From the NCBI RefSeq assembly GCF_051857475.1, contig NZ_JBPZGZ010000001.1:1-64000 (forward strand): a stretch of DNA of 64,000 nt. Direction: 5' to 3'. Numbering within the stretch: the first letter of the stretch is position 1; every line of letters begins with the position of its first letter. Positions 34,327 to 43,606 of this stretch are shown here, in pieces. Source of the stretch: Pelomonas sp051857475 (GTDB taxonomy: Bacteria > Pseudomonadota > Gammaproteobacteria > Burkholderiales > Burkholderiaceae_C). A program made the translations under genes and the position numbers. The notes beneath the pieces are model-generated. The model was not told where the DNA came from. It saw only the letters and a program-made list of their open reading frames with translations, and did not search any database.

Positions 34327-35295
34327 ATGTCCAAGCCGAAGCCGGCGCCCTTGCCCGCAGGCACGGTGGTTGGGGGCTATCAGATCATCAAGCGATTGGC
34401 GGCGGGCGGTTTCGGCGTGGTTTATCTCGCCGAGGATCCCGACCACCACCTGGTCGCATTGAAGGAATATCTGCCCTCATCGCTGGCCGAACGTTCGCCC
34501 GGCGAACTGACACCTCGCGTCAAGCCCGAGAAGCAGCCGCTATACCGGCTCGGCTTGAAGAGCTTCTTCGAAGAAGGGCGCTCGCTTGCCCAGATCTCGC
34601 ACCCCAGCGTCGTTTCGGTGCTGAATTTCTTGCGCGAGAACGAAACCGTTTACATGGTCATGAACTATCTGCAGGGTGACACCTTGCAGGATTTCATCGT
34701 GACCGCGCGCGACATGAAGCGCGACAAGGTCTTCCGCGAATCGACCATCCGCAGCCTCTTCGACGAGATCCTGCGTGGCCTGCGCATCGTCCACCAGCAC
34801 AAGATGCTGCACCTGGACATCAAGCCGGCCAATATCTTCATCACCAATGACAACAAGGCCGTGCTGCTCGACTTCGGCGCCGCGCGCGAAGTGCTGAGCA
34901 AGGAAGGCAACTTCATCCGCCCGATGTACACGCCGGGCTTTGCCGCACCGGAGATGTACCGCCGCGACGGCTCGCTCGGTCCCTGGACCGACATTTACGC
35001 CATCGGTGCCTGCATCTATGCCTGCATGCAGGGCTACCCGCCCAATGACGCGCCGCAGCGCCTGGAAAAGGACCGCCTGTCGCTGAGCCTGAGCCGCCTG
35101 CGCAATGTCTATTCCGACAACCTGCTCGAGGTGACCGAGTGGTGCATGTCGCTGGACGCGCTGTCGCGCCCGCAAAGCGTCTTCGCGCTGCAGAAGGAAC
35201 TCGCGCGTGAAACCGAGCGGCGCTACACCAAACTCAGCTTCAGCGAACGCCTCAAACTCCAGCTCGAAAATCTGAAGTCCGGAGCCAAGGCGTGA
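34327..35295 (+). CDS. Serine/threonine protein kinase
   Basis: A 322-residue soluble Hanks-type kinase. It has a Gly-rich loop (AAGGFGVVYLAED), Lys in VALKEYLP, catalytic loop HLDIKPANIF (HxD), DFGAARE (DFG) and PEM at the APE position (FAAPEMYRRDG). No transmembrane or PASTA part is present. It overlaps the next gene, a PP2C phosphatase, by four bases (GTGA), so the pair forms a phosphorylation switch. The substrate is unknown. In related genomes the pair sits between yicC and rph as here. Confidence 0.93.
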   Translation: MSKPKPAPLPAGTVVGGYQIIKRLAAGGFGVVYLAEDPDHHLVALKEYLPSSLAERSPGELTPRVKPEKQPLYRLGLKSFFEEGRSLAQISHPSVVSVLNFLRENETVYMVMNYLQGDTLQDFIVTARDMKRDKVFRESTIRSLFDEILRGLRIVHQHKMLHLDIKPANIFITNDNKAVLLDFGAAREVLSKEGNFIRPMYTPGFAAPEMYRRDGSLGPWTDIYAIGACIYACMQGYPPNDAPQRLEKDRLSLSLSRLRNVYSDNLLEVTEWCMSLDALSRPQSVFALQKELARETERRYTKLSFSERLKLQLENLKSGAKA

Positions 35296-36200
35296 GATTC
35301 AGCGTCTTCCAAGTCAGTCGTCGCGGTGGCCGCGAGACCAATGAAGACCGCATGGGCTATTGCTTCACGCGGGAGGCCGGCCTGTTCGCGCTGGCCGACG
35401 GCATGGGCGGCCATCCGGAAGGCGAGGTCGCAGCCCAGATCGCGCTGCAGACCCTGGCCGCGCTGTTCCAGCAGGATGCCCGCCCGGTCATCGAGGACCC
35501 GCAGCGCTTCCTGCAGGAAACGATCGTCATCGCCCACCAGCAGCTGCTGCGCTATGCGGCCAGCAAGGGGCTGCATGACACGCCGCGCACCACCGTCGTC
35601 GCCTGCATCCTGCAGGGCAACCAGGCCTGGTGGGCGCATTGCGGCGACTCGCGCCTTTACCTGGTGCGCGGCGGCAAGCTGATCGCCCGCACCCGCGACC
35701 ATTCCTATTCCGAGTTGCAGGAAGCCCTGGGCCGTGTGTCCCGCGGCAGCGAGCCCTTCAACCGCAATGTCCTCTTCACCTGCCTGGGCAGCCCCGGCAA
35801 GCCCATGGTGGACTGCCAGGGGCCACTGGTCATGGAGGCAGCGGACCGCATCCTGCTGTGCTCGGATGGCCTGTGGGGCAGCGTCGAGGACAGCGAGATC
35901 GTCCAGCATCTGGCCGACCAGGCCATCACCGAGGCGGCTCCTGACCTCGTCGAGCAGGCCCTGCGCAACGGGGGCGCACGCAGTGACAACGTCACCGTGC
36001 TGGCCGTCGAATGGGAAGGCGAGGGCGACCCCGGCGGTGACACGACGCAGAACCTCGGCAACTCCGGCTTTGCCTCCACCATCCAGGGTGCCCTGGATGC
36101 CGACCTCGTCGCCGCGATGGATGACGAGGAGATCGAGCGTTCGATACGCGAGATCAACGAAGTGATTCGCCAGTCTGGCCGCGGCGCCCACAAGCGCTGA
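35292..36200 (+). CDS. PP2C-family serine/threonine phosphatase
   Basis: A 302-residue protein with the PP2C metal-binding motifs: RGGRETNEDR near the N-terminus, FALADGMGGH, CGDSRLYLVRGG, LLCSDGLWG and GARSDNVTVL. It would reverse phosphorylation made by the kinase encoded four bases earlier (start GTG overlapping the kinase stop). The last about 60 residues (VAAMDDEEIERSIREINEVI) form an acidic helical tail. Cytoplasmic. Confidence 0.93.
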   Translation: MRFSVFQVSRRGGRETNEDRMGYCFTREAGLFALADGMGGHPEGEVAAQIALQTLAALFQQDARPVIEDPQRFLQETIVIAHQQLLRYAASKGLHDTPRTTVVACILQGNQAWWAHCGDSRLYLVRGGKLIARTRDHSYSELQEALGRVSRGSEPFNRNVLFTCLGSPGKPMVDCQGPLVMEAADRILLCSDGLWGSVEDSEIVQHLADQAITEAAPDLVEQALRNGGARSDNVTVLAVEWEGEGDPGGDTTQNLGNSGFASTIQGALDADLVAAMDDEEIERSIREINEVIRQSGRGAHKR

Positions 36201-36223
36201 GCGTCGCTAACCCTTCTTCCCCT

Positions 36224-36946
36224 ATGACCAAGACCTTCACGCGCAGCGCAGGCCGCGCTGCCAATCAATTGCGCCCGGTGCGCATCACCCGCGGTTTCAC
36301 GGTGCATGCCGAAGGCTCGGTGCTGATCGAGTTCGGCGGCACCCGCGTGCTGTGCACGGCCTCCGTCGAGGAGCGCGTGCCACCGCACAAGCGCGGCTCG
36401 GGCGAGGGCTGGGTCACGGCCGAATACGGCATGCTGCCGCGCGCCACCCACACGCGTGGCGACCGCGAGGCCGCGCGTGGCAAGCAGAGTGGCCGCACGC
36501 AGGAAATCCAGCGCCTCATCGGCCGCTCGCTGCGCGCCGTCTTCGACCTGAGTGCCCTGGGCGAGCGCACCATCACGCTGGACTGCGACGTGCTGCAGGC
36601 CGACGGTGGCACGCGCACGGCCGCCATCACGGGCGCCTTTGTCGCCGCCCAGGACGCCGTCAACAAGCTGCTGGCCGACAGCAAGCTGTCGCGCTCGCCC
36701 ATCAAGGACACGGTGGCCGCCATCTCGGTCGGCATCGTCGACGGCGTGCCGCTGCTGGACCTCGAATACGTCGAGGACGTGGCCTGCGACACCGACATGA
36801 ACGTCGTCATGACGGGCTCGGGCGGCTTTGTCGAGCTGCAGGGCACGGCCGAGGGCGTGGTTTTCACGCGCGACGAGATGAATGCCTTGCTCGACCTGGC
36901 CGACAAGGGCATTCGCGAGCTGATCGAATTTCAGAAGGCTGCATGA
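36224..36946 (+). CDS. rph: Ribonuclease PH
   Basis: A 240-residue protein, the family's usual length. It trims 3' ends of tRNA precursors phosphorolytically. Signature features: RSAGRAANQLRPVRITRGFT, GWVTAEYGMLPRATHTR, LDCDVLQADGGTRTAAITGA and DLEYVEDVACDTDMNVVMTG. Its stop overlaps the rdgB start (ATGA), as in many Burkholderiales. Confidence 0.97.
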   Translation: MTKTFTRSAGRAANQLRPVRITRGFTVHAEGSVLIEFGGTRVLCTASVEERVPPHKRGSGEGWVTAEYGMLPRATHTRGDREAARGKQSGRTQEIQRLIGRSLRAVFDLSALGERTITLDCDVLQADGGTRTAAITGAFVAAQDAVNKLLADSKLSRSPIKDTVAAISVGIVDGVPLLDLEYVEDVACDTDMNVVMTGSGGFVELQGTAEGVVFTRDEMNALLDLADKGIRELIEFQKAA

Positions 36947-37548
36947 AGCTGGTCCTCGCCTCCAACAACGCCAAGAAGCTCGTCGAGCTGCAGGCCCTGT
37001 TCGCGCCGCTCTGCATCGAGCTCGTGAACCAGGGAAGCCTGGGCATTCCGGAGGCCGAGGAACCCTTCGACACGTTTGTCGAGAATGCGCTGACCAAGGC
37101 GCGGCACGCCGCCAAGCTGAGCGGCCTGCCGGCCCTGGCCGACGACTCGGGCCTGAGCGTCGACGCGCTGGGCGGTGCGCCCGGCGTGCGTTCGGCCCGC
37201 TATGCGCTGGACGCCGGCGGCGAGAAGAGCGATGCGGCCAACAACCAGCGCCTGCTGCGTGAGATGGCTGCGATCGAGGATCGCCGCGCGCGTTTCGTCT
37301 GCGCCCTGGTCGCTGTGCGCAGCGGCGACGATCCCGAGCCGCTCATCGCCATGGGCCGCTGGCAAGGTGAGATCCTGGCCGCGCCGAACGGTGAAGGCGG
37401 CTTTGGCTACGACCCGTTGATGCACATCCCGGCGCTGGGCCAGACGGCGGCCAGCCTCGGTGCCGAGGTCAAGAACCGCCACAGCCATCGCGCGCTGGCG
37501 GCGCTGCACCTGATCGAACAGTTCCGCGAGGTCTGGCGCCTCGGGTGA
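36943..37548 (+). CDS. rdgB: RdgB/HAM1 non-canonical purine NTP pyrophosphatase
   Basis: A 201-residue protein beginning MKLVLASNNAKKLVELQALF. It hydrolyses dITP and XTP to monophosphates and keeps deaminated purines out of DNA. Conserved elements: SNNxKK, FVENALTKARHAA, ALADDSGLSVDALGGAPGV, GEGGFGYDPLM and VKNRHSHRALA. The ATG at 36943 overlaps the rph stop by four bases. The frame is open far upstream inside rph, but that part is only a shadow. Confidence 0.96.
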   Translation: MKLVLASNNAKKLVELQALFAPLCIELVNQGSLGIPEAEEPFDTFVENALTKARHAAKLSGLPALADDSGLSVDALGGAPGVRSARYALDAGGEKSDAANNQRLLREMAAIEDRRARFVCALVAVRSGDDPEPLIAMGRWQGEILAAPNGEGGFGYDPLMHIPALGQTAASLGAEVKNRHSHRALAALHLIEQFREVWRLG

Positions 37549-37551
37549 GTG

Positions 37552-38736
37552 ATGGCTGAACTGTTGAACCTGATGCGTCCGGGCACCTTGCAGTTGCCCG
37601 CGCTGCCCCCGCTTTCGCTCTACGTCCATCTGCCCTGGTGCCTGCGCAAATGCCCCTACTGCGACTTCAATTCGCATGAGGTCAAGAACGGCGCCTTGTC
37701 GACCGACACGGCTGAGGCCTATCTCGCCGCGCTGCGGGCCGATCTTGAAGCAGCATTGCCGTTGATCTGGGGCCGCCATGTCATCAGCATCTTCATCGGC
37801 GGCGGCACACCCAGTCTGTTCAACCCCGAGCAGATCGCTCGGTTGATCTCTGACATCCGCGCCCGCCTGCCGCTGGAGCCGGGCTGCGAGATCACGCTGG
37901 AGGCCAACCCGGGCACCTTCGAGCGCGAGCGCTTTGCGGGCTTCCGTCAGGCCGGCGTCACGCGGCTGTCGGTCGGCGTGCAGAGCTTTGACGATGCGCA
38001 GCTCAAGACCCTGGGCCGCGTCCACAGCGCAAGCCAGGCGCGCGAGGCCCTGACCGAGGCCGCGGGTGCTTTCGACACCTTCAACCTCGACCTGATGTAC
38101 GCGCTGCCCGGCCAGACCCTGGACGACCTGGCGCGCGAGCTGGACACGGCCTTGAGCTTCAAGCCGCCGCATCTGTCCATCTATCACCTGACCATCGAGC
38201 CCAACACGGTGTTCGCGACGCGCACGCCCGAGCACCTGCCCGACCCCGACCTGGCCAGCGACATGCTGGACCTGATCACCGAGAGGACAGCTGCCACCGG
38301 GTTGTCGCGTTATGAGGTCTCGGCCTATGCGCGCGAGGGCCATCGCTGCCTGCACAACCTGAACTACTGGCAGTTCGGCGACTACCTGGGCATCGGCGCC
38401 GGCGCGCACAGCAAGCTCAGCTTCCCCAACCGCGTGCTGCGCCAGGTGCGTTGGCGCGAGCCGGCCGCCTTCATGGCGCAAGAGAACAAGGTCAGCAACG
38501 AGAACGAGGTGGCCCGCAAGGACCTGCCTTTCGAGTTCATGCTGAATGCGCTGCGGCTCAAGGAGGGCGTCACGATGACGCAGTTCCTGGAGCGCACGGG
38601 CCTGCCGGTGTCCAGCATTGCCAAGGGCCTGGAGACGGCACGCGCTCGCGGCCTGCTGACGGACGATGCGGCCCGTATCCAGCCCACCGAGCGCGGCTTC
38701 GACTTCCTCAGCGATCTACAGCAGCTGTTTCTGTGA
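37552..38736 (+). CDS. hemW: Radical SAM heme chaperone HemW
   Basis: A 394-residue radical SAM protein with the cluster motif CLRKCPYC (Cys-x3-Cys-x2-Cys) near residue 30, GGGTPSLF, ITLEANPGTFE, VGVQSFDDAQL and the C-terminal HemN-type domain (GIGAGAHSKLSF, FMLNALRLKEGV). HemW proteins bind heme and are thought to insert it into target proteins. They lack coproporphyrinogen oxidase activity although often annotated so. The start is the ATG directly after a GTG that abuts the rdgB stop. The 3' end overlaps the LysR gene on the other strand by 29 bp. Confidence 0.95.
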   Translation: MAELLNLMRPGTLQLPALPPLSLYVHLPWCLRKCPYCDFNSHEVKNGALSTDTAEAYLAALRADLEAALPLIWGRHVISIFIGGGTPSLFNPEQIARLISDIRARLPLEPGCEITLEANPGTFERERFAGFRQAGVTRLSVGVQSFDDAQLKTLGRVHSASQAREALTEAAGAFDTFNLDLMYALPGQTLDDLARELDTALSFKPPHLSIYHLTIEPNTVFATRTPEHLPDPDLASDMLDLITERTAATGLSRYEVSAYAREGHRCLHNLNYWQFGDYLGIGAGAHSKLSFPNRVLRQVRWREPAAFMAQENKVSNENEVARKDLPFEFMLNALRLKEGVTMTQFLERTGLPVSSIAKGLETARARGLLTDDAARIQPTERGFDFLSDLQQLFL

Positions 38737-39634
38737 GTCGTTGCTGGAGCGCGGCGATCTCGGCGTGCAGCCAGTCGCAGAAGGCCCGTACGGCCGGGTC
38801 GTCGCGCAGGGCCTCCGGGTAGACGACGTGATAGTCGCGCCCGGCGTCCAGGTCCAGTTCCTGAGCCGCAACGCGCACGAGGCGCCCATCCAGCAGGGCG
38901 TCGCCGGCGATCAGCTCGCGCGCCAGGGCCACACCCATGCCTTGCTCGGCGGCCTGCAGCAGCACGCCGGCATCGTTGAAGCTGGCCACGACGACGGGCG
39001 CGATCGGCAGGCCGGCCAGGGCAAACCATTCACGCCAGACATCCACGTCGTCCAGCAGCGGCTGCGAGGCCAGGGCCTCCAGCGGCTGACCGATCAGGCG
39101 GTGCGCCAGCGCCGGTGCGGCGACGGCGATCAACGGTGAGTGGAAGAGGCGCTCGTTGACGAGGCCAGGCCAGGACCCGCGGCCCACGCGCAAGCCGAGT
39201 TGGTAGCCCTCACGCTCCAGGTCGACGACCTGATGGCCTGTGTGCAGGTCCAGCGTGATGCAGGGCTGCAGGGCCTGCCAGCGCGGCAGCCGGGGCATCA
39301 GCCAGCGCTGGGCGAAGGAGGGCAGGGAGGTGATGCGCAGCATCTGGGCCTGGTTGCCGTGGGCCTGGCCGGCGGCGAGCAGGCCGGCCTGCAGCTCGGC
39401 AAACACCTTGCTGACGGCGCGCTGCAGGGCCTGTCCGGCCGGGTTCAGCACCAGGCGCCGGCCTTGCCGCGTGAAGACTTCGAAACCTAGGGCCGTTTCG
39501 AGGCCGCGGATCTGCTGGCTGACGGCGCTGTGCGTCAGGTGCAGGCTTTCGGCGGCTGCGCGCAGGTTCTCGGTCTGGGCGGCGGCACGGAAGGCGGCCA
39601 GGTAATGCAGCGGAAAACGGTCCAGGGAAGCCAT
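38708..39634 (-). CDS. LysR-family transcriptional regulator (GcvA-like)
   Basis: A 308-residue LysR protein. The N-terminal helix-turn-helix FPLHYLAAFRAAAQTENLRA ... LHLTHSAVSQQIRGLETALG ... VFTRQGRRLVLNPAGQAL is of the GcvA/AmpR type. The C-terminal two-lobe effector domain is complete. The regulated gene may be the small exported protein gene 94 bp away on the opposite strand, since LysR genes often control a divergent neighbour. The ATG is preferred over a TTG four codons upstream. It ends convergently inside hemW's last codons. Confidence 0.92.
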   Translation of the reverse strand: MASLDRFPLHYLAAFRAAAQTENLRAAAESLHLTHSAVSQQIRGLETALGFEVFTRQGRRLVLNPAGQALQRAVSKVFAELQAGLLAAGQAHGNQAQMLRITSLPSFAQRWLMPRLPRWQALQPCITLDLHTGHQVVDLEREGYQLGLRVGRGSWPGLVNERLFHSPLIAVAAPALAHRLIGQPLEALASQPLLDDVDVWREWFALAGLPIAPVVVASFNDAGVLLQAAEQGMGVALARELIAGDALLDGRLVRVAAQELDLDAGRDYHVVYPEALRDDPAVRAFCDWLHAEIAALQQRLTETAAVDR

Positions 39635-39728
39635 CTGGTTAGCCAATCAAACCAATCAGTGCAGAAATAAGCGCTTCGTGGCGACCTGTTGGATAAATAG
39701 CATAACCAGCACTTGAAGGAAACGCATC

Positions 39729-40034
39729 ATGAACACGCTGCCTCGCTGGATCTCTTTTGCCTCTTTTGCTGCCGTCCTGGTGCTCGCCACGACGAGCGCG
39801 CGGGCGTTCACGGACGCCAATGCCGACCTGAAGGAAGCCGCCGCCGACCGCACGAACCGTGTGGTCGTGGTCGGCAAGGCGGAGCGCCCCGTGCAGACGG
39901 CCTACGTGCCGGCGAGCCCCAAATCGCTGGACGGTTTCAAGCCGGTGTTCCCGGCGGATTCGGTGGTCGTCACGCGTCAGCGACCCCTGCTGGTGGCGAA
40001 GGCCGAGCTGTCCGCCAGCGCGACCAAGCGCTGA
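39729..40034 (+). CDS. Small exported protein, unknown
   Basis: A 101-residue protein with a signal peptide (about 1-26, ending TTSARAF). The mature part is 75 residues with charged stretches and VVVVGKAERPV, no Cys and no recognised domain. The upstream sequence has a GAAGGAAA-like ribosome site. It is divergent from the LysR gene and convergent with cheB. Similar short alkaline secreted proteins (DUF4148-like) occur in Burkholderiales, but the motif is not clear enough to assign. Confidence 0.65.
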   Translation: MNTLPRWISFASFAAVLVLATTSARAFTDANADLKEAAADRTNRVVVVGKAERPVQTAYVPASPKSLDGFKPVFPADSVVVTRQRPLLVAKAELSASATKR

Positions 40035-40038
40035 AGGA

Positions 40039-41127
40039 TCAGACGCGGTTGAGCGAAATGCCCGAGGTCGCGCGCAGCCGCTCCAGCACCTTGCCGGCGA
40101 TCTGGTTCAACGGCAGAACCTCATCCGCTGCGCCGGCCGCGATGGCCTCGCGCGGCATGCCGAAGACGACGCAGCTGGCTTCGTCCTGGCAGTAGTTGTA
40201 GGAGCCGGCGTCCTTCATGACCTTCATGGCCTTGGCGCCGTCGGCGCCCATGCCGGTCAGCATGATGCCGATGGCGTTCTGGCCGACGACCTTGGCGGCC
40301 GACAGGAACAGGGCCTCGACCGACGGCTTGTGCCGATTGATCGGTTCGCCGTCCTGCACGCGGGCGATGTAGTTGGCACCGCTGCGCTCCACGCTCAGGT
40401 GCATGCCGCCCGGCGCGATATAGCCGTGGCCGGGCAGGATGCGCTCGCCGTCCTGGGCTTCCTTGACGCGGATCTTGCACAGGCCGTCCAGCCGCGCCGC
40501 ATAGCTCTTGGTGAAGCCGGGCGGCATGTGCTGGGTGATGACGACGGCCGGGCTGTCGGCCGGCAGGTTGATCAGCACGTCCTTGGTGGCCTCGGTGCCG
40601 CCGGTGGAAGCGCCGATGAAGATGATCTTCTCGGTCGAGGCCTTGCCCAGGCTGGCCATGGTGACGGCCTTGACCGGTGCGGGGGGCGCGGTGCCCGGCG
40701 CGGGCGGCGGCGGCGCGCGGCGGATATGGGCCTTGGACGCGACGCGGATCTTGTCGGTGATGTCCTGGGCCAGCAGCTTGATGCCGTCGGCTACGCCGAT
40801 CTTGGGCTTGGCGACGAAGTCGATGGCGCCCAGTTCCAGCGCCTTCAGGGTGACCTCGGCACCGCGCTCGGTCAGCGTGGACACCATCACCACGGGCATG
40901 GGACGCAGCCGCATCAGCCGCGACAAAAAGTCCAGGCCGTCCATGCGCGGCATCTCGACGTCCAGCGTGATGACGTCGGGGTTGAGGTTGCGGATCATCT
41001 CGCGCGCGACCAGGGGGTCGGCGGCCGCGCCTATGCATTCCATGTCGGACTGCCGGTTGATGATCTCGGTGAGGATGGAGCGCACCAGCGCCGAGTCGTC
41101 CACCACCACGACTTTGGTCTTGGCCAT
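40039..41127 (-). CDS. cheB: Chemotaxis protein methylesterase/deamidase CheB
   Basis: A 362-residue protein: receiver domain (VVVDDSALVRSILTEII; phosphorylated Asp in VITLDVEMPRMDG), a Pro/Ala linker (APPPPAPGTAPPAPV) and the catalytic domain with the nucleophile Ser in FIGASTGGTEA, His in VITQHMPPGFT and Asp in TGMGADGAKAM. It removes methyl groups from receptor glutamates and deamidates glutamines when phosphorylated by CheA. It is third in cheR-cheD-cheB. The long upstream extension of the frame is ignored because MAKTKVVVVDD is the domain start, 11 bp after cheD. Confidence 0.96.
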   Translation of the reverse strand: MAKTKVVVVDDSALVRSILTEIINRQSDMECIGAAADPLVAREMIRNLNPDVITLDVEMPRMDGLDFLSRLMRLRPMPVVMVSTLTERGAEVTLKALELGAIDFVAKPKIGVADGIKLLAQDITDKIRVASKAHIRRAPPPPAPGTAPPAPVKAVTMASLGKASTEKIIFIGASTGGTEATKDVLINLPADSPAVVITQHMPPGFTKSYAARLDGLCKIRVKEAQDGERILPGHGYIAPGGMHLSVERSGANYIARVQDGEPINRHKPSVEALFLSAAKVVGQNAIGIMLTGMGADGAKAMKVMKDAGSYNYCQDEASCVVFGMPREAIAAGAADEVLPLNQIAGKVLERLRATSGISLNRV

Positions 41128-41138
41128 CGTTGGCCTCC

Positions 41139-41804
41139 TCAGAACAGATCGATGGAGCCGCCGCTGCTGGCGACCGGCTGCACCTTTTGGATCGCGGCCT
41201 TGTCCTGCTGGACCAGCGCATCGGTGTTGGTCGGCGCCAGACGCTTGACCATGGCCTTGCCGCTGGCCGGCAGGAAGCAGACCTTGCGCGGATACACGTC
41301 CATCACGTCCTTGGACACGATGGGAATGCGTTCCAGCTTCAGGAAGTCGATGACGAAGTTGGTGTTGCGCTCGCCGACATTGAGCGAGTTCATGCCCGAG
41401 ATGACGGCGCCACCGCCGAAGATCTTGGCTTCCATGCGGGCCTTGCTGGCGCCGCGCTTCATCATCTCGTTGATCAGCAATTCCATCGCGAACGAGCCGT
41501 AGCGGCCCGAGTCGCCGTTGCCCTCGGGCAGCATGAAGTGGTTCATGCCGCCGACCTTGGCGACGCGGTCCCACAGGCAGGCCGCGATGCAGGAGCCCAG
41601 CGTCGTCATGACGAGCAGGTCCTCCTGGTCGACGAAGTACTCGCCGGGCAGGATCTTGACGGCCGCGTTCTTGAAGTGGGCGTCGTAGAAGAAGAAGGAG
41701 GCTTCACCCTGCTTGCGGGGCTGGGCCTTGAGCTGGTTGACCCGCGCGACGGCGACGGGGTTGCCGAGGCCGATGGTGGGTGCGGAGGCAAGGGGAGTGC
41801 TCAT
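41139..41804 (-). CDS. cheD: Chemoreceptor glutamine deamidase CheD
   Basis: A 221-residue protein with the CheD core: GEYFVDQEDLLVMTTLGSCI (catalytic Cys in LGSCIAACLWD), His in GGMNHFMLPEG, and KIFGGGAVI. It deamidates receptor glutamines and in some bacteria works with CheC. The N-terminal 40 residues are an extra tail compared with short homologues. It lies 2 bp after cheR and 11 bp before cheB. Confidence 0.95.
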   Translation of the reverse strand: MSTPLASAPTIGLGNPVAVARVNQLKAQPRKQGEASFFFYDAHFKNAAVKILPGEYFVDQEDLLVMTTLGSCIAACLWDRVAKVGGMNHFMLPEGNGDSGRYGSFAMELLINEMMKRGASKARMEAKIFGGGAVISGMNSLNVGERNTNFVIDFLKLERIPIVSKDVMDVYPRKVCFLPASGKAMVKRLAPTNTDALVQQDKAAIQKVQPVASSGGSIDLF

Positions 41805-41806
41805 GC

Positions 41807-42658
41807 TCAGACCCGTTCGTAAATGGTTTTGCCGCGCAGCTTGAACAGATCGCGGGATTCGGTGAAGTTCTCCGAGTGCCCGACGAACAGCAGCCCTCCC
41901 GGCCGCATGACGCGGTGGATGCGCTCCAGCACCTTGCGTTGGGTGGGCGCATCGAAATAGATCATGACGTTGCGGCAGAACACCATGTGGAAGGGGTCGC
42001 CCAGCTGCCACTGCGTGTCCATCAGGTTCAGCGGGCGGAAATCGACCCAGCGCTGCAACTCGGGCTTCACGCGGATCTTGCCGGAATTGGCGCCGGTGCC
42101 GCGCATGAAGAAGTTCTTCAGCCGCGTGGCGTCCAGGCCGCGGGCATCGGCGTTGTAGACCCCGCGCTTGGCCGCGGCCAGCACATTGGTGTCGATGTCG
42201 CTGGAGACGAGCTGCACCGAGGCGCTGGGGCCCAGGGCTTCGCTGCAGGTCATCAGGATGGAATAGGGTTCCTCGCCGGTCGAGGCCGCGCAGCACCAGA
42301 TGCGCACACCCTTGCCTGCGTAAGGCTTGAGGTCGTCCTTGAGTGCGTGGAAGTGGTGTTCCTCGCGAAAGAAGGAGGTCAGGTTGGTCGTCAGGCAGTT
42401 GACGAACTCCTGCCACTCGGCGGCGCCGGACGGGCCGGTGGAAGACTCCAGCCACTGCAGATAGCTCGCGAAGCTCTTGTGCCCGGTCTCGCGCAGGCGG
42501 CGCGACAGCCGGCTGTAGACCATCGCATGCTTGCCGTCATGCAGGCTGATGCCGGCATGCTTGTAGATCAGCTCCCGCACACGGTCGAAGTCGGCCTTGC
42601 TGAAGCTGAACTCATGATCGAGGGAGTCGTTGCCGGTGGCGAGGTCGGGTGCGGGCAT
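41807..42658 (-). CDS. cheR: Chemotaxis protein methyltransferase CheR
   Basis: A 283-residue S-adenosylmethionine-dependent methyltransferase that adds methyl groups to chemoreceptor glutamates. The N-terminal helical CheR_N domain (FSFSKADFDRVRELIYKHAG) and the C-terminal Rossmann domain with VRIWCCAASTGEEPYSILM and MVFCRNVMIYFD are complete. First gene of a cheR-cheD-cheB operon. No cheA, cheW or receptor gene is inside the window, so the rest of the pathway presumably lies elsewhere. Confidence 0.96.
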   Translation of the reverse strand: MPAPDLATGNDSLDHEFSFSKADFDRVRELIYKHAGISLHDGKHAMVYSRLSRRLRETGHKSFASYLQWLESSTGPSGAAEWQEFVNCLTTNLTSFFREEHHFHALKDDLKPYAGKGVRIWCCAASTGEEPYSILMTCSEALGPSASVQLVSSDIDTNVLAAAKRGVYNADARGLDATRLKNFFMRGTGANSGKIRVKPELQRWVDFRPLNLMDTQWQLGDPFHMVFCRNVMIYFDAPTQRKVLERIHRVMRPGGLLFVGHSENFTESRDLFKLRGKTIYERV

Positions 42659-42868
42659 GTCTAAAAATCAGATTTGTTGGTGCTCGCAGCAGTTCTGGCG
42701 TTGGCGCGCCGATTCTGCACCGCAGGCCCTTTGTACGGTCCTGGTCCGGTCCAGCATAGTGCAAACAGGCTCCAGGAACGTGCCTGTTTCACGACCTGGA
42801 CACACGGAGGCCGCTGCTAGACTGCCTCGAAACCACAATCCGGCCATCCGCTCCCTCAGCCGACCCCT

Positions 42869-43606
42869 TTGGAACAACGCCTGCCCGCCACCCACCTGAT
42901 CGATGCCCAGACGCTCGATCTGGACCAGGCCCTGCAATTGCTGCAGCAGGCCGGCGCATTGCTTCCGGACGAAGCGCCGATGAGTGCCGCCTGGCTGCAG
43001 GCCGTGCTGGATGCGCTGTGCGACCTCTCCAGCAAGGACGCCCTGACCGGCCTCGTCAACCGCCGCAGCTTCGAGATGGCCCTGGCCCGTGAAGTCGACC
43101 GCGTGGCCCGCTCCGGCGAGGCCGCACTGCTGCTGATGCTGGACATCGATCACTTCAAGGCCGTCAACGACACCCACGGCCACGGCGCCGGCGACCAGGT
43201 CATCCGCGCCGTCGCCCACGCCGTCGAACAGACCGTGCGGCCCATGGACCTCGTCGCCCGCGTGGGTGGTGAGGAGTTCGCCATCATCCTGCCCAACTGC
43301 GCCTCGCATGTGGGCCTGGCCGTGGCCGAGCGCGTGCGCGAGCGTGTCTCCGAGCTGGCCATCGAGGTCGGCCCCGGCCAGATGCTCAACGTCACCGTCA
43401 GCCTGGGCGGCGCCTTCGCCCCGCAGTGGGTGCGCTCATCGCCGCTGCTGTGGACGGAGCGGTCCGACCGCCAGCTCTACCGCGCCAAGGCTGAAGGGCG
43501 CAACCGTGCCTGCCTTGAACCCCAGATCGATTCCCTGGTCAGCGCCGAAGAAAAGGGCATGTTGTTTGCCACCCTGAATCTCGAAACGCAACAGGACCTG
43601 CCATGA
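42869..43606 (+). CDS. GGDEF-domain diguanylate cyclase
   Basis: A 245-residue protein. Residues 1-50 are helical; residues about 55-225 form the GGDEF domain with SKDALTGLVNRRSF, LLMLDIDHFKAVNDTHGHGA, the active-site variant RVGGEEFAI (GGEEF, competent in the family) and DRQLYRAKAEGRN. It makes cyclic di-GMP from two GTP. No RxxD inhibitory site is seen directly upstream of GGEEF. The start is a TTG without a clear ribosome site; an ATG at 42980 preceded by GGACGAAG is an alternative. Its stop overlaps the next start by four bases. Confidence 0.9.
   Translation: MEQRLPATHLIDAQTLDLDQALQLLQQAGALLPDEAPMSAAWLQAVLDALCDLSSKDALTGLVNRRSFEMALAREVDRVARSGEAALLLMLDIDHFKAVNDTHGHGAGDQVIRAVAHAVEQTVRPMDLVARVGGEEFAIILPNCASHVGLAVAERVRERVSELAIEVGPGQMLNVTVSLGGAFAPQWVRSSPLLWTERSDRQLYRAKAEGRNRACLEPQIDSLVSAEEKGMLFATLNLETQQDLP

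Noticed and set aside
36931..38481. A 516-codon minus frame opposite rdgB and hemW
   Set aside because: Both plus-strand genes have complete conserved motifs; the minus frame has none.
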